Part shown: positions 40,822 to 53,452 of the stretch, piece after piece
Layout of the letters: each line of letters begins with the position of its first letter
How positions within the stretch are numbered: the stretch's first letter is position 1
From: Bidens hawaiensis
Taxonomy: Eukaryota; Streptophyta; Magnoliopsida; Asterales; Asteraceae
DNA length: 64,000 bases
Direction of reading: 5' to 3'
Assembly (NCBI GenBank): GCA_021521415.1
Contig: JAIQDT010000106.1
Span: forward strand, 2,469,001 to 2,533,000
Position numbers and translations under genes: made by a program
The notes under the pieces: generated by a model
Told to the model about the DNA's origin: nothing
Database searches by the model: none
Seen by the model: the letters and a program-made list of their open reading frames with translations, nothing else

Positions 40822-42066
40822 GGGTGTTTCCCATGTTGTCATCGGAACGACGTTTCTCAACAAAGCGTATGTTCTTCTTCACTTTTCAACTAATCATAGA
40901 AAAAGGTTCTGCAACTATAATTGAGGCTTTAATAGAAAAAGGTTCTTAAGGACCGATACAAAGCTAAAAAGATGTTTGAGATAATAATGTTGAGTTTTCT
41001 CGAAAAAAATTTAAGTTTTCCGGCCAAAAACGTTTTTCCGGCGACCTGTAACTAACGGCGTTAGGATCCTGTTAGTCGTGGACCGTTGGGAACAAATACG
41101 TTAAAATTTGGGATCGTCAGCAGCCAATTCGTTAGTTAGGACCGACAACGACCAAAAGACGATAGTTGGGATTAATAAAAACCAATATACCTTCTTCTTT
41201 TTTCCTGACTTCAATAATTTGATTAAATCTCTCATGAAGTTAAATTAGTGTTTTACAAAATAATAATTAATTTAGATTACCTTTGATTCTTAAATAAGTT
41301 AAGATAATTAGAATAAATTGAATCATAACTAATTTTGATCAAATGTATCATTTTTCAATTATATATTTATCCATGATTCTTATAGATAAAATTATACACG
41401 TTTGACATGTTTTTTATTTTCATATTACGATTTTTAAGAAATCACTTTCATCATATCACAACTTTATGTTTTGAGTTACAATTAAACATTTGATTATTAT
41501 TGCAAATACAGGTATCCTACCAGTCATACCACAACGAATAGAATCAAACTGGCACCAACCGAATTCCTAAACACCCATGTCATCATCATCACCACCACCA
41601 CTGATCTTCCCACTGCTACACATCTATTTCTCTACAATTTAACGCCCGCTATCGACTTGGCGGAGAAATGCTTCAACACTCAATTTTTAATTTGTGTAAT
41701 GGAGTTTGGCTAGAAATAAGAATGCGCATCATCATTTTAGCGCCTCTAGAGTCATCACTATGTCCAGTCTTAGGGAAGGCTTCGGGTTACCATACTAATG
41801 GGGTAGTGACATATTGACAAAGGCAAAGCCTTTAAAACACAAAGGGTTGGGAGGTCTTAAGTTCTAATCTCTCAGATAACAGAAATTCGTCGTTAAATAA
41901 TTGCTTTCCTTTTAAAAAGGTTTAAGAAACTTTATTTCTAAAAATATATAAAGGTTTAAAAAAATATATATGAGTGAATAAATGATTTAAGAATTAAGAT
42001 TATTTAAATTTCACTGTCTAACTCATGGTTGTAAACAGTACTTGTAACGTTAATTAGTAACATGTG
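40822..42066. other. Intergenic, no gene recognised
   Basis: Starts with the right target duplication GGGTG. AT-rich, with no open frame above noise and no clear repeat. The last bases (AACATGTG before the tRNA) match the upstream flank of tRNA copy 1. Confidence 0.5.
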
Positions 42067-42094
42067 GACAGTTTGGCCGAGTGGTCTAAGGCGT

Positions 42095-42146
<52 letters not shown>
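42067..42146 (+). tRNA. tRNA-Leu (UAG), copy 3
   Basis: Same 80-nt fold and anticodon TAG as the copies at 6775 and 20920, with one change: GCGTCAG instead of GCGCCAG. This turns the first anticodon-stem pair from C-G to T-G, which still pairs. The nearest T run (T7) is about 26 bases downstream, so termination may be weaker than in the other copies. Confidence 0.95.
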
Positions 42147-43021
42147 TTAAATGCTTGTTGGTTTCTTGTTTTTTTAGGCGAATACATCAAGAAGATTCAG
42201 TTTTGATAAAATTGCAAACAATGGTTAGCATCTTTGGTTAATATCAATTTAGCTTCCATAAGTATTTTAAAATGCCGCATGTATAAACCGTTCTTTGGCT
42301 AATGGACATTCTCAACTCATTCAAACCAGCCCTCTCAAACTGTAAATTAACCTTTAAATGACTCTTGTAACTTGCAGCATCAAAGCCCTTTGTTATTTCT
42401 TCTTAGGTTTCCATGCCCGCTTTGTAAGGGAGGGCCGCAATGATGAAGAAGGTGCAAGAAATGAAGGCCTCAAGAGACGAGTATTTGTTTCAAGTTAAAT
42501 AACTATAAACGGATAAAAATAAAAATGATGAATTTCAGCTTGAAACTTTAGTCTGTATTTTTTTTCGGTTGATAGCAAACCATATACTTAACCAAAAAAT
42601 CGGCTTTTTATTAGATTCAGTTACAGTACGGTTATCTCAATTTCGATCACACCATTTTGTCATCAGATTAAAAATATCAAACAATCTGATTTGGGTATGA
42701 CAACTAAACCCAATATACAATTAACTGTTAAAACATCGGGTATGACAACCAAATATGGTTTTATTTGGTTTCATATTTTCAATGCCAAACCAAACAGCTA
42801 GGATCAAACATAAACCAAGAGAATCATTTTTTAATGACGTTTAATTTGGTTGGTTAGTTGTAACCTCAACCTGAACGATTAAAGGTTACCGAACACAATA
42901 GCAACTAACGAGGCATTTAAACCAGGAAAGAACCGTATTCCATTTATAATTTAACAAACAAAAAAATATATTGTGATGAGTCAATCATGGAAATGAGAAA
43001 CAGTGATGGCGCGTTATTCTG
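42147..43021. other. Intergenic: tRNA flank and ANKZF1 3' region
   Basis: 42150-42390 resembles the downstream flanks of tRNA copies 1 and 2 (for example AAGAAGATTCA, AAAATG(C/G)C(G/A)CATGTAT, TTCTTTGGCTAA). The ANKZF1 transcript should end in the last few hundred bases (minus strand). No other feature is supported. Confidence 0.5.
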
Positions 43022-46000
43022 TCATTCATCCTCGAGGATCTCTTGGTGAAGATGCATACACGATGTGGAGCAGTATTTATAATTGTACCTATGAAATGGA
43101 ACTTTACCTGCCATCGACACCTGGCAATATGAACATACGCCGTCTGATGACGTGGCAGTGTTTGCCTGTGATTGGAGTGCTGCAATTCTCCTCTCGGCAG
43201 CAGCAGCTCTCTTCTCCCTCTCTTCATCTTGTTTTCTTTTTAGTTCCTCCTGCAATTACCAAATAAAGTACATTTTGTATTTTAAACGACATATGTAATT
43301 ATTAAAGAGTTATGTTGATTGGCAGTTTTTATTTCATTATACCTCTTTAGTCATCCGTGGTGTGACGGATTGTGATTGAGTTGATGAAGCTTTCTGCAAC
43401 TGAGCCGCCTCCGCCTGCTTAATAATAAGTTTATTCCCATTAAAATATGAAAAAAAAAAGTTTAACGTGTAATAAATTAATCTAATTATATTCAATATCG
43501 TTGCATTTTGTAAGATAAATAAATACACACCTCAGCCTTCTTCTCTCTAGCTTTCCTCACCTTCTTCAGCTCTTTTGCTCTCGCTTTCCTTTTTGCATCT
43601 TTCTCCGCCTAAAAAACAATAGCATATAGTTTACACACACATGTTAACGAGATATGCATTAACGAAAACATTCTAAAACTACCTGTTTAGCATTCTGAGA
43701 CTCCTCCATTTCTTTTGTTAGCGCGCTGGGAACTTTAGCTGCTTGCCAATCCCACTTATCAAGATTCAAAGCCATAAACCTTCTAAACGTGTTTCTAACT
43801 TCTTTTTCAGTAGCAAGCATATACGGCGTCTTCCCCCTTTCATCGACAGCACAAGGATCCAAACCTTCTTCTAGAAGTTCCAGAACCTTCTCTGCATTGC
43901 CGTCTTTTGCTGCTAGATGTAAAGGCGTCGATACAATAAGTTCAATAACTGCTTTACTCTCGTTACCACTTGATATAGCCAAATCTTCCATGCTATTAAC
44001 TATACTAGCTTCACCAACTTCCTTATTAATCTTTTTGCTATGAGTATTTGTAGTTCTAGAATCTTCTTTACTTTCTTTAATAACAGGCGCTGTTTCTTCA
44101 ATTGGTTCAGTGGAAACTTGTGTTAATATGTTGTACAGTCGCTTAGCTTCCTTGAATGTTGGTCTTCTAACAGTCAACGGTATGCGTCTGATGGAACCTT
44201 TCTGACAACTAAAGCACGGAGTTTCGCCTTCAAATAGCAGTTGGCGGTTGTCTGATGGAGCGTGAATGAAGATACAAGATGAAGCATCAAAATAAGGCTT
44301 CCATGCAGCGAGTAATTCTCGAATTTCCTATTTGTGAAATAACACTTTTCATGTTAAATTATTACTTTTGGGACATGATATTGACCGACATTAATCATGC
44401 AAAATACCTTCTTTAAAGCTTGCTCATTGTGTCGGCGTATTGAAGCTCCCGCAGAATGTGCAATTTTACCACTAGCATCTTTTGATGACTGTTTTTTACC
44501 AGACTTTGCTCTTATGACATATCTACATGACACATGATCATGCATATTGTATCAATATAAAATCAAATAATAACAGCACCAACTTTTCTATTAAATTACA
44601 TAAAGCTATAGTTTTATGGGCTGACCTGTGGAATGTTTTATGGGCGACAACAGAGTTACCATCAAAGACACAACCAGCAAAATGACCACCACTAGCAAGC
44701 AATATAACTCTAAAACGCGTATTATCCCTGGGTTCATGAACCACATAACGCAGTTTTGCAGTTATTTCTTTCTCCGTAACACATGGCAAAACATCATCCA
44801 ACATAGTACCAGATTTACTATGTTCAAAAACAATTTTCACATTGTCGTCTAGAAACAAGCTTTTCCAGAACGAAACTATTTCTCCATTTGCTAAATGCAC
44901 AAAGATCTTCCTTTTATTACTTCCTAACAACTCCTTATTTGTATCATTGCGCAGGCTAGATTCTCGGTCATCTTCATCATCTGAGCCTGATATACTTGAT
45001 ATATCATAATCTTTAACCAATGAATCAGATGTCCATTCATCAAAATCATCCTCTGTCACAGTGTCCTTTCCAGCAACTGTGAGTTTTACCTAATGATATA
45101 AATATATAAGTATTAACATATAAAATGTTCAATATTATTTTGACAGTGAATAAGCAAAAAAAGTGACCAAATATTCAAATAAAGTAACAATTTTGTATTT
45201 CTTCAACACTTATACTGAATGAAAGTCAGTATATGCTAAGGAAGCAAACAAGCCGAGTTGATCGATTGCTACTCAAGATCAGATCGATAAAAAGCTCAAA
45301 ACACGCCAAGCCTTATTTAGCCTGAGCCGAACCTGAGCCTCAAATAAAGCCATTTTAGTTATCGAGCCAGAGCTCAAGCCTTGTATGGGAAGGTTGTTTA
45401 AGCTTGTCAAGCCTTAACGAGCTTGTGCATAATTAAGTTACTACTTTGGGCTTCTATCAGTTCTATGTATTCATTTTAAACCACATACACGAGCTCGACT
45501 TAAGCTTTAACTCGTTTAAGATACTGCACACAAGCTAGAGCCGAGCTTAGGCTCGTTTAAGGTTTTTCTCAAAATATATAAAAATAGTTAAAAAAAAAAC
45601 AGTATATAAATTAAAAGATAATAATAAACTAGCCAAGCTCGATCTTGAAATAACGACTCACTAGCCGAGCTCAAGCTTTTAAAAGGAGCTCGAAACAAGC
45701 TCGAGCTCTCGTGAGTCAAAACAAGCCAAGCTCGAGCTCTCGTGAGTCAAAACAAGCCAAGCTCGAGCCTAGTCCGACTTGTTTACACCCTAGGTATATG
45801 CTCTAGTCTACATTCTACCCCTATGGATCATTACTAGGGGTGCAAATGAGCCAAGCTGCTCGAGCTCAGATCGATAAAAAGCTAAACAAGCCGAGTTCAT
45901 TAGTCAGCCAAATATAAACTAACAAATGAGCAATTCTCATGTAACTATAGTATACGCAATACCGTATACAAATTTCATTTCATGAAAACTTTGTAAGTGC

Positions 46001-47289
46001 ATACAGTTATATAACAATAACTGAATCTAACCTAACAGATGAACAATTCCAGCATAGCTATAGTAAACACGATACTGTACACAAATAATATTCATAAAAA
46101 CTTTATAAGCACATACAGTTAAACAACGTGATTAAACCTAACCAAAAAAGCAATTATTGAATCTAATCACAGAAGTAATCAGTAGATTAAAAGAATTCAC
46201 ATTGATTTGCTTTGGCTCATTTAAGATACCACACACAAGCTCGAGCCGAGCTTAGGCTGGTTTAAGGGTTTAAGGTTTTTCTCAAAATATATAAAAATAA
46301 TTTAAAAAAAGTACATAAATTAATAGATAATAATACACAAGCCGAGCTTGAGCTTGAGCTTGAAAAAAACGACCTACGAGCCAAGCTCGAGCTTTAAAAA
46401 AGAGCTCGAAACAAGCTCGGCTCGTTCATACCGTAGTTAGATGCCCTAGTGGTCTACACTCTACCCCTATGGATCATTAGAGTCAACTAAAAATAACCAA
46501 ACAAATGAACAATTTTGTGGATCTATAGTATATGCAATGTTTTATACAAGTTTATATTCATAAAAACTTTAAAAACGTACACAGTTAAATAACAATAACT
46601 GAATCTAACCTAACAACTGAATAATTCTAGTGTAGCTATAGTATATACAATACTTCACGAAAACTTTATAACTGCATACAGTTCAATAACAATAACTGAA
46701 ACTAACCTAACAAATGATCAATTCTAGTGTAGCTATAGTACACACAATACTGCACAAAAATTTCATTTCAGTTAAATAACAAGAACTGAATCTAACCTAA
46801 CAAATGAACAATTCTAGTTTCTAGTGTAGCTATAGCATATACAAATAATATTCATAAAAACTTAATAAGCGCATACGGTTAAATAACTTAATAACTGAAT
46901 CTAATCTACAACAGCAAGTAAAGTAATAAGTCGATTAAGAGAATAATATTGATTCATTCACGTACATTGATTCGATGAAAATCGGACTTGAAATGAGAGC
47001 GTTGCTCAATAAGCGATTCAAAACTAGATTTACAGGTACTACACGTCCATCGTTCGCTATATGCAACGCTGCTTTTATCATCATCTACTTCTTCTACGTT
47101 ATGTTTTATACTAATAATCGCATCAGTTATTTTGAGTTCCGGAACGAAGGAAGCAGTTGATGAGTGTTCGAACAGGCGGCATGAATCGAAGTAATCCGAC
47201 GGGAGTTCGAAGATCGAACGGTGTAGCTTTTTCGGTTGATCGGAATTGAGTGTTCGGCGGCCGGAAGTAGGATTCGTTACGGTGTCCAT
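43022..47289 (-). CDS. ANKZF1: ANKZF1/Vms1 orthologue: ribosome-associated quality-control tRNA-releasing factor
   Basis: Minus strand, seven exons: 47289-46966, 45089-44626, 44522-44408, 44327-43683, 43608-43531, 43414-43343, 43249-43022. They splice with GT-AG and correct phase into 641 residues. A C2H2-like finger is formed by Cys83, Cys86, His99 and His105. The VLRF1 release-factor-like domain spans about 180-340 and includes the loop GKKQSSKD, whose Gln274 matches the catalytic glutamine of Vms1/ANKZF1, then HSAGASIRRHNE. Two ankyrin repeats follow (about 410-470, TPLHLAAKDG). After that come basic helices, a p97/Cdc48-binding VIM motif at 577-587 (RX5AAX2R) and a treble-clef end with Cys605, 608, 626 and 630. 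The family detaches stalled nascent chains on 60S subunits by acting on peptidyl-tRNA, in the cytosol and at mitochondria. The first intron (1876 bp) is filled with repeats. Confidence 0.93.
45222..46900. repeat. Repeat-filled first intron of ANKZF1
   Basis: Two or more GAGCTCG-rich blocks (45230-45790, 45836-45905, 46205-46435) share AAGCTCGAGC motifs, and one begins AGGGGTGCAAATGAGC, like the MITE at 18165. Between them, a unit of about 110-130 bp containing AACAATAACTGAATCTAACC and CAATTC(T/C)AG(T/C)(G/A)TAGCTATAGTA recurs about five times (near 45930, 46015, 46600, 46690, 46790). CTACCCCTATGGATCATTA occurs at about 45816 and 46460. Confidence 0.75.
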
Positions 47290-47330
47290 TGGTAGGTTGT
47301 TAGGGTAAGTAATAAGATGAATTCGGTTAT

Positions 47331-47358
<28 letters not shown>
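47331..47358. repeat. (TG)14 microsatellite in the ANKZF1 leader
   Basis: An uninterrupted TG run lies 42-69 bases upstream of the ANKZF1 ATG, that is, CA repeats on the gene strand in the likely 5' UTR. Length polymorphism is expected. Confidence 0.95.
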
Positions 47359-47363
<5 letters not shown>

Positions 47364-47605
47364 TTCAACGGCAACTGGTTGAGTGTGCCGGGTTGACCCG
47401 ACCCGACTCGTTTAACGAGTTGGGCTGGGTTGAATGGTTGGTGTTAATCTCTTAATAACGAATAGTATATTTTTTAATTGTAGATAAAACTTTGAAAGAG
47501 GTAAAAGAAAAATGTAATCACATATTGAATTGCAATTGTGTTTAATTGTTTATGACAATATTGTTTGAGTTATTGTGTGGTCATATTTGTTATTATATAT
47601 ATATA

Positions 47606-50600
47606 CTAGGTTATAAACCCCCGTACTACACGGGTATGGGTACGAAAGAATTTGAAATCAAGAATATTTAACAATGTTTCATTCACAATTACATACTAAA
47701 GAATTACATTAATTAAATTATTTCATATTAGCTTATATCCCTTGTGACACACGGGTTGAAAAAAATTATTTTTTAAACATGTTATTTAATATGATATATG
47801 AATTTTAAAAATCAAATTAACATATAATCAAGTTAAATTAAAATGTTTGGACATGTATTGGTTCAATTTTCCATCTTATATTTTGTAAGCACCAATTTCA
47901 ATTTACTACGGTGTTCGCCAAATAAATGTATGCGTCTCTCTTTTTACCAAGCTCTTAATATGTTTGTTTAGAAGGTTTGTCATAAATATTTCTTTAGAAG
48001 CTTTACCATAAATTTTGATTTCATATGCAACATTAAAAACATAAAATATAAAACATACCTAATCTTTAATCGGGTGAGAGTAAACTTTGAAAATATTTTC
48101 AACTCAATAATAGTAATAACAATCATTTTATGTTACGTAAAACCCAATATTTCAACTATGTAAGTTTGTATTACCAAATTACTACAAAACTATGGGGTTT
48201 GTTCCATCAAGTGGATCACAGTTGACAGTTTTATAACTTAATAAGAAACAAATATAAGCCCAAATAATGAAAAATAATCATAACACCTTATTTTCAAAAT
48301 TGTAAATAAAAAACACCTTAATTTAAAATTATACTAACACAATATTAAGCATCAAGTCACTATAAGTTAACAAACAATGAATTTGTAAAACATGTGGTGG
48401 TAAATTAAAAGAAAATAGTAGAATGAAAAAAATTTAATAGCATGAAGTAATTACAAATTTACTAAATTACAAATTCACAATTCATAGCACTCACATCTCA
48501 AGTTTATCTGATTCATTGTAGTTATCTCACAATTTTCTTCATTCAAACATAAATTTTATTAGCTCGGGTGAACTTGTGGAAGTAATTCACCCGAGCACGA
48601 TGCGGCACATCAATATATACTAACGTATTGCCCACATCAGCTCCAAATGTCAAAATATCACCATTAGTTGTCGAACGTGTTTAGAATACCGGCGTAAGAC
48701 GGCATCGTTTATATATGTTGTAGCGCATCATAGTCACAAAGAATATATCTAAAAAATAATTATATCTGCAAAATTGCATTATAATCTTACCCTTGTAAAA
48801 GTTTGTCAATGTTGTAGTAGAGAGAACAAAGAAACACCAACAAAAAGTTGATCATGTCAAAGTTTGGTAATATATATATTCAGCTTTTTACATCACACAG
48901 TTAGAGGAAGCATGGAAGAGTATCTTTAGTTTGTCAATATTTTACAATAAACGTTGGTCAAACACTTAAAGAGTAAACAGTTTATAAAATTAGGGACACC
49001 CTAAAATAAGATTCTTGTGTTTATTTAGGGTGCGAATGAATACATTAAAGAGTAAACGTTGCATACAATTAGAGTCAAAAACTCAAATACGTTAAATGAA
49101 AATTTCGGTTTTGATTGGGTCCCAAAACTGAACCAAACCGAACTACTCGTGCACAATGTAATCAATAAAGGATGAAAAAAAATTTACCTCATATTACGCA
49201 GTTAAGTTATATTAACTCACAAAAGAAAATATAAAAGAAATTCAGAAAATTACGAAGGAACTGTTTTAACTTTTAAGCCAACCCCATTTTTTTAACCCAA
49301 ACCAAGTCGAGTCTGTTTTGAAACAATCCATTTAGACCTGAACCAAGTTGAATTGTTTTTAAAACCCGTTTCCATCATGACTTGAACCCATTTAACCAGT
49401 CACCCGAGACCGCCTACCAGGCTTGCTTTTAGAACCTTATCATGAGCATAATTACAGCCTTTTACATGCATAAAAAAACCAATATGCATGAATAAATCCC
49501 AAAAGTAAACTCACAAAGGTCAACTGTAAGGCTATTATAAAAGTCAAATTTACAAATCCAGCTACCCATTGAGTCATATCAGATGAAGTTTCAAGTTTCA
49601 TTAGCTAAAGCCTACATCTCCTGCACATTTAACACATAAAGTAACACAAATTATTTCACTTGACTAACGGGGTGTTTGGAATTTCTATTTTTGTCTCCTT
49701 ATGACTTATAACTTATTAAAAAGTCAAGAAGGTGTTTAGGTTTTCTTAATATGTGAGAGGAAAAGTTCCATAAGTCACAAGGTTGTGACTTATGACTTTT
49801 CCATAAGTCATAAGGAGATAAAAATAAGAAATCCCAAACACCCCCTAAAATTATAATTTTAAAGTAATATAACTTACCTTGGGTTTTAGATATGCAGATG
49901 AATAGTCCTCTTCACAAAGTAACATGCATAATATCCGTATCCGAAATCTCAATATCAAAATGTATTTAATCATCTACATGAACATCAACCAGTTTCTCAT
50001 CCAAATATGTAGCCAATTATAAAATGACAAAAGTAGATCAGTCAATATTACAAAAAATATTTAAATAACAATAAAATTAATATAAATATCAGTTATACCC
50101 TTCAGTTAATAGTAAGAAACCTTGAAGAGTGTAACTGGTATTTCACAAAAAACGGAGATATATTTGGTCGGATTATAAATTCGTTACAATATACGGGTGA
50201 TCTTGGTAGAAAAAAATGAATGCTTGAATGCAAAGTAACATCCTATATCTGATTTTCACATGTAGTAACAACATTTAGACTATTGACTTTTATTGGTCAA
50301 AATAGACCAAAAATGTCAAACTACCCGAGAACTTTTGAGCTTGAAAAAGTCAAAACTTGACAGAAAACTCAAAATTGCCATTATTTTTTTTATTTCCACA
50401 ATTTCCAATGTGACCACACTACTCTTTTCGACCCAAACTCATCTTGATCATACTTTTTTAAAACAACTTGTTTCGACCAAAACTCATTCATTCGTAACGT
50501 TTTACAAACCGAACTCATTTAAATTCAAATAAAAAGTAAGAATACATGATTAATAGCTTTTGTATTTTAAATAGTAAATATTGCAGCAATTCAACAACTG

Positions 50601-52034
50601 ACATCAAAGGAAGTTTCTATTAAATGGGACCTTTTATCTCAAATGAATAACAGAAAGAGATATCATCTTGAGAGAAAGTAAGAATATCTATTATGTAAAC
50701 AAAATTTAATAAAAAAAATGTCACAATTGTAGACTAATGGGGTCCAACACAAAGAAGCTTATGCAAAATATATATTATTTCTAAAGCCCTGAGAATGACA
50801 AAAAAATGAAAAAAAAAAAAAAACTATTTGAAAGTTATTGTAAACAAATAAAATTGCTTAATATAAATGCTATAAAGATGGCCAATGTAAAAGGTAATGG
50901 AATATTAATTCTAAAACCACCAAGTAAAGTTAACATTTTTGTCTGCTATCTTATATAATTTAAGCTTGTTCAAAATTCTCATATGTATAATTAAACATGA
51001 TTACAGGAGCAACTATAATCATGAATAATGACATGTACAAAAAGAACACACCATGAAAGAATTGCTTACTGTTTGTCACGTTTTGTGTCTTTTTCCGGTA
51101 CATAACCCATTTTTTGTGCATGTTCATCTGATTCTTTCTTCGCAGCTCCAATGGAAGTACTCCCATCACCCTCATGTGAACCACACAAAAATGGCAAAAT
51201 CTACACTTCAAGAACAAACCAAAATTGAAAATAGAGAAATCTTAAGACCATAAAGTATATAGTAATTGTGGTATGATCATATATCTGGTTTATTATAATA
51301 GTTCCATTTATAATGAAAATAAAATCTATAATAACAGTAGTATGTTATGGTATATGCTTTTTTTTTTTTCTTATCTCTACTATGTATCTTTATTCTTCAA
51401 ATATGAGTATGTGTTGAAATGAACAATCTTACCTAATATTCAACTTGAAACTCCAATGCCGCTTTCCTCTGTAGCTTTACGCACCAAATCATGGAGAAAC
51501 AAATACGAGAACATACCTGTTGATGTCGATAACAAACCACAAAACCTTGAAAGTTGAAAAGACAGATCTAATTTCAGAGCTAACGACAATGAAGAAATCG
51601 AAAGGATTATTCATAAATTACCTAAAAATTGCCTGTCGGAACTTTTTAACTTCCATGGCCACAATAATTAAACAACCTGTAACTTCACCCAACAATAATC
51701 ATCTTGAATCAAGAAGATAAATCAACAAAATTAGTAACATATATATACCTAAATCAACAATAGCCTCTTCAATTTCAAATCTTTGTAAATAAAACCCTAA
51801 ATTACCTAGTGATAAAAGCGAGACCTTTGGCTCTGATTTTGGCCGTAGAAGACGAATTAGAGTGAGGTTTTTGGAAGGAAGACGTGGGATTACACACTTA
51901 CATGAAACCGTAAACGCAACTGTCAAATTCTTAATTGTGGTGAGGCCACGTGTCACACTAACATGAAGTGAAAAGTAAAGGGGTGGGCTGTCGACACCTG
52001 TCCTAAGAAAACTCTATTTTATTATAATAGTAGA
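47606..52034 (-). mobile_element. Helitron A, non-autonomous, 4.4 kb
   Basis: On the minus strand the 5' end is TCTACTATTATAAT (52034-52021). The 3' end is a hairpin with CCCGT/ACGGG stem, a short AT stretch, then CTAG (47609-47606) followed by T. These are the canonical Helitron ends (TC, hairpin, CTRR, insertion between A and T). No Rep/helicase frame is seen, so it depends on an autonomous relative. The interior contains scattered short frames without recognised identity and a Tourist-like MITE at 49668. Confidence 0.75.
49668..49845. mobile_element. Tourist-like (PIF/Harbinger) MITE inside Helitron A
   Basis: 178 bp with termini CGGGGTGTTTGG and, reverse complemented, GGGGGTGTTTGG. The inverted arms extend inward (ATTTCT(A/T)TTTTT, TCTCCTTATGACTTAT). 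TAA lies on both sides (49665-49667 and 49846-49848). TAA duplication with a GGGTGTTTGG end is the Tourist signature. Confidence 0.85.
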
Positions 52035-53452
52035 CTAGGTTAAATAAATACCCGTGTATACACGGGTAGGGTAAACTATATTAACAAAATATCAAAATAA
52101 TATGAAATACTAATGCTAATTTGGCATTAGATGAATTATAACGTTGAATACAATAAAATTTTCATAAAATAAAATAAGAAAAAGAAAATTAGATGGTAAA
52201 TTTTCATTAATCTCTAAATTTTTTTTCATATACGACAATTGTAGTTACCCTCTTCATTGAATATTAGAAAGATGGACTCCATCTCTAATTTTAATCTATA
52301 AAGTGCACCTAAATCTCTAAATACTCCTTGTATATAATGCTTAAAATTTATTTAGTTAACTTTTCTTACTAAATAACACACAATTGTTATTAAAAACATA
52401 AATCATTTAGTACTAATATTAGTTTCATATAGGGATTTATATTTTTAAGAAGAATAATGTTTAAAAAAATATTGATACAACTCATACAAATTCTTAAATA
52501 AACAACACACAAAGTTTAAATAAATATATTATATTATAAAGCAATATAAATTAATATTTGAGTTTAACATTTAAAAAAACATATATAAGTAAAACACCGG
52601 ATACTAAGAGTTTAAAACAATACTAGTCCACAGGCACTAAAAAATTATTTTAAAATATAAAAAACATTATCTTAAATATATAAAAAACATCTTCATTTTT
52701 CCAAAGCAACAAAACATCCCAAACAACATGAAACCATTATAGGTTTTGGATAACACCGACCGTTAGATATTTTGGTCATATTTACATGTATTTTTCCTTA
52801 AATGTATTTATCTAGATTTGATGCATATGAATATGTAACACTACATGACCAACAATAAAAATTACCATTATTAACATTTGTTTTTTTAATGAGAAATAGA
52901 TCAATTTAATTAAAAAACATAGGATGGTAAGATTATATAAAAATTAGTTATAAGCTTTTGAGCATGCTACTAACACTACTACTGTTTTTGGAATATAATA
53001 GAAGTTATAATTATAGTCAGAAAGTGAAAGCTTTTAAAAATTATGAATGATTTTCAAAATTAAAGTGTTAAGTGTAGTTTAAATTAAAAATAAGATAGGT
53101 ATAAAATTTAAAGCATTTATTTTTTTATCTAAAATTATCAAGACTATTATTTTGTATAAGTCATTTGTAAGAAACATAGAATGTTATATTAAAATTTTAA
53201 AACAAATATTGTAAAAGGATATCATTAAGAAGCATTTCTTTTTGTTAAAATTAAATGTTATGGAAAAAACATGTTAGAATTTTTGATGCTTTAATGTGAT
53301 AAAGGGATAAGTTATGAAAGGTTTTAAATAATTTATTTTAATAAAATAATTAAGAATTAAAGATGAAAATATATGAGTGCCACTTGTCAAAATATTAGGC
53401 CAATTAAGGAGTGTGTGGTTGAACCATCATTTTTATTTATTATAATAGTAGA
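52035..53452 (-). mobile_element. Helitron B, non-autonomous, 1.4 kb, abutting Helitron A
   Basis: On the minus strand it begins TCTACTATTATAAT (53452-53439, preceded by A) and ends with the perfect 18-base palindrome ACCCGTGTATACACGGGT (52067-52050), then ATTTATTTAACCTAG (52038-52035 is CTAG). It shares its 5' end with Helitron A, and its CTAG touches Helitron A's TC with no base between. Interior AT-rich, no coding region. Confidence 0.78.

Noticed and set aside
50960..51956. Host gene fragments captured by Helitron A
   Set aside because: Short minus-strand frames (85 codons each) are present but match nothing recognisable and show no splice-supported structure.
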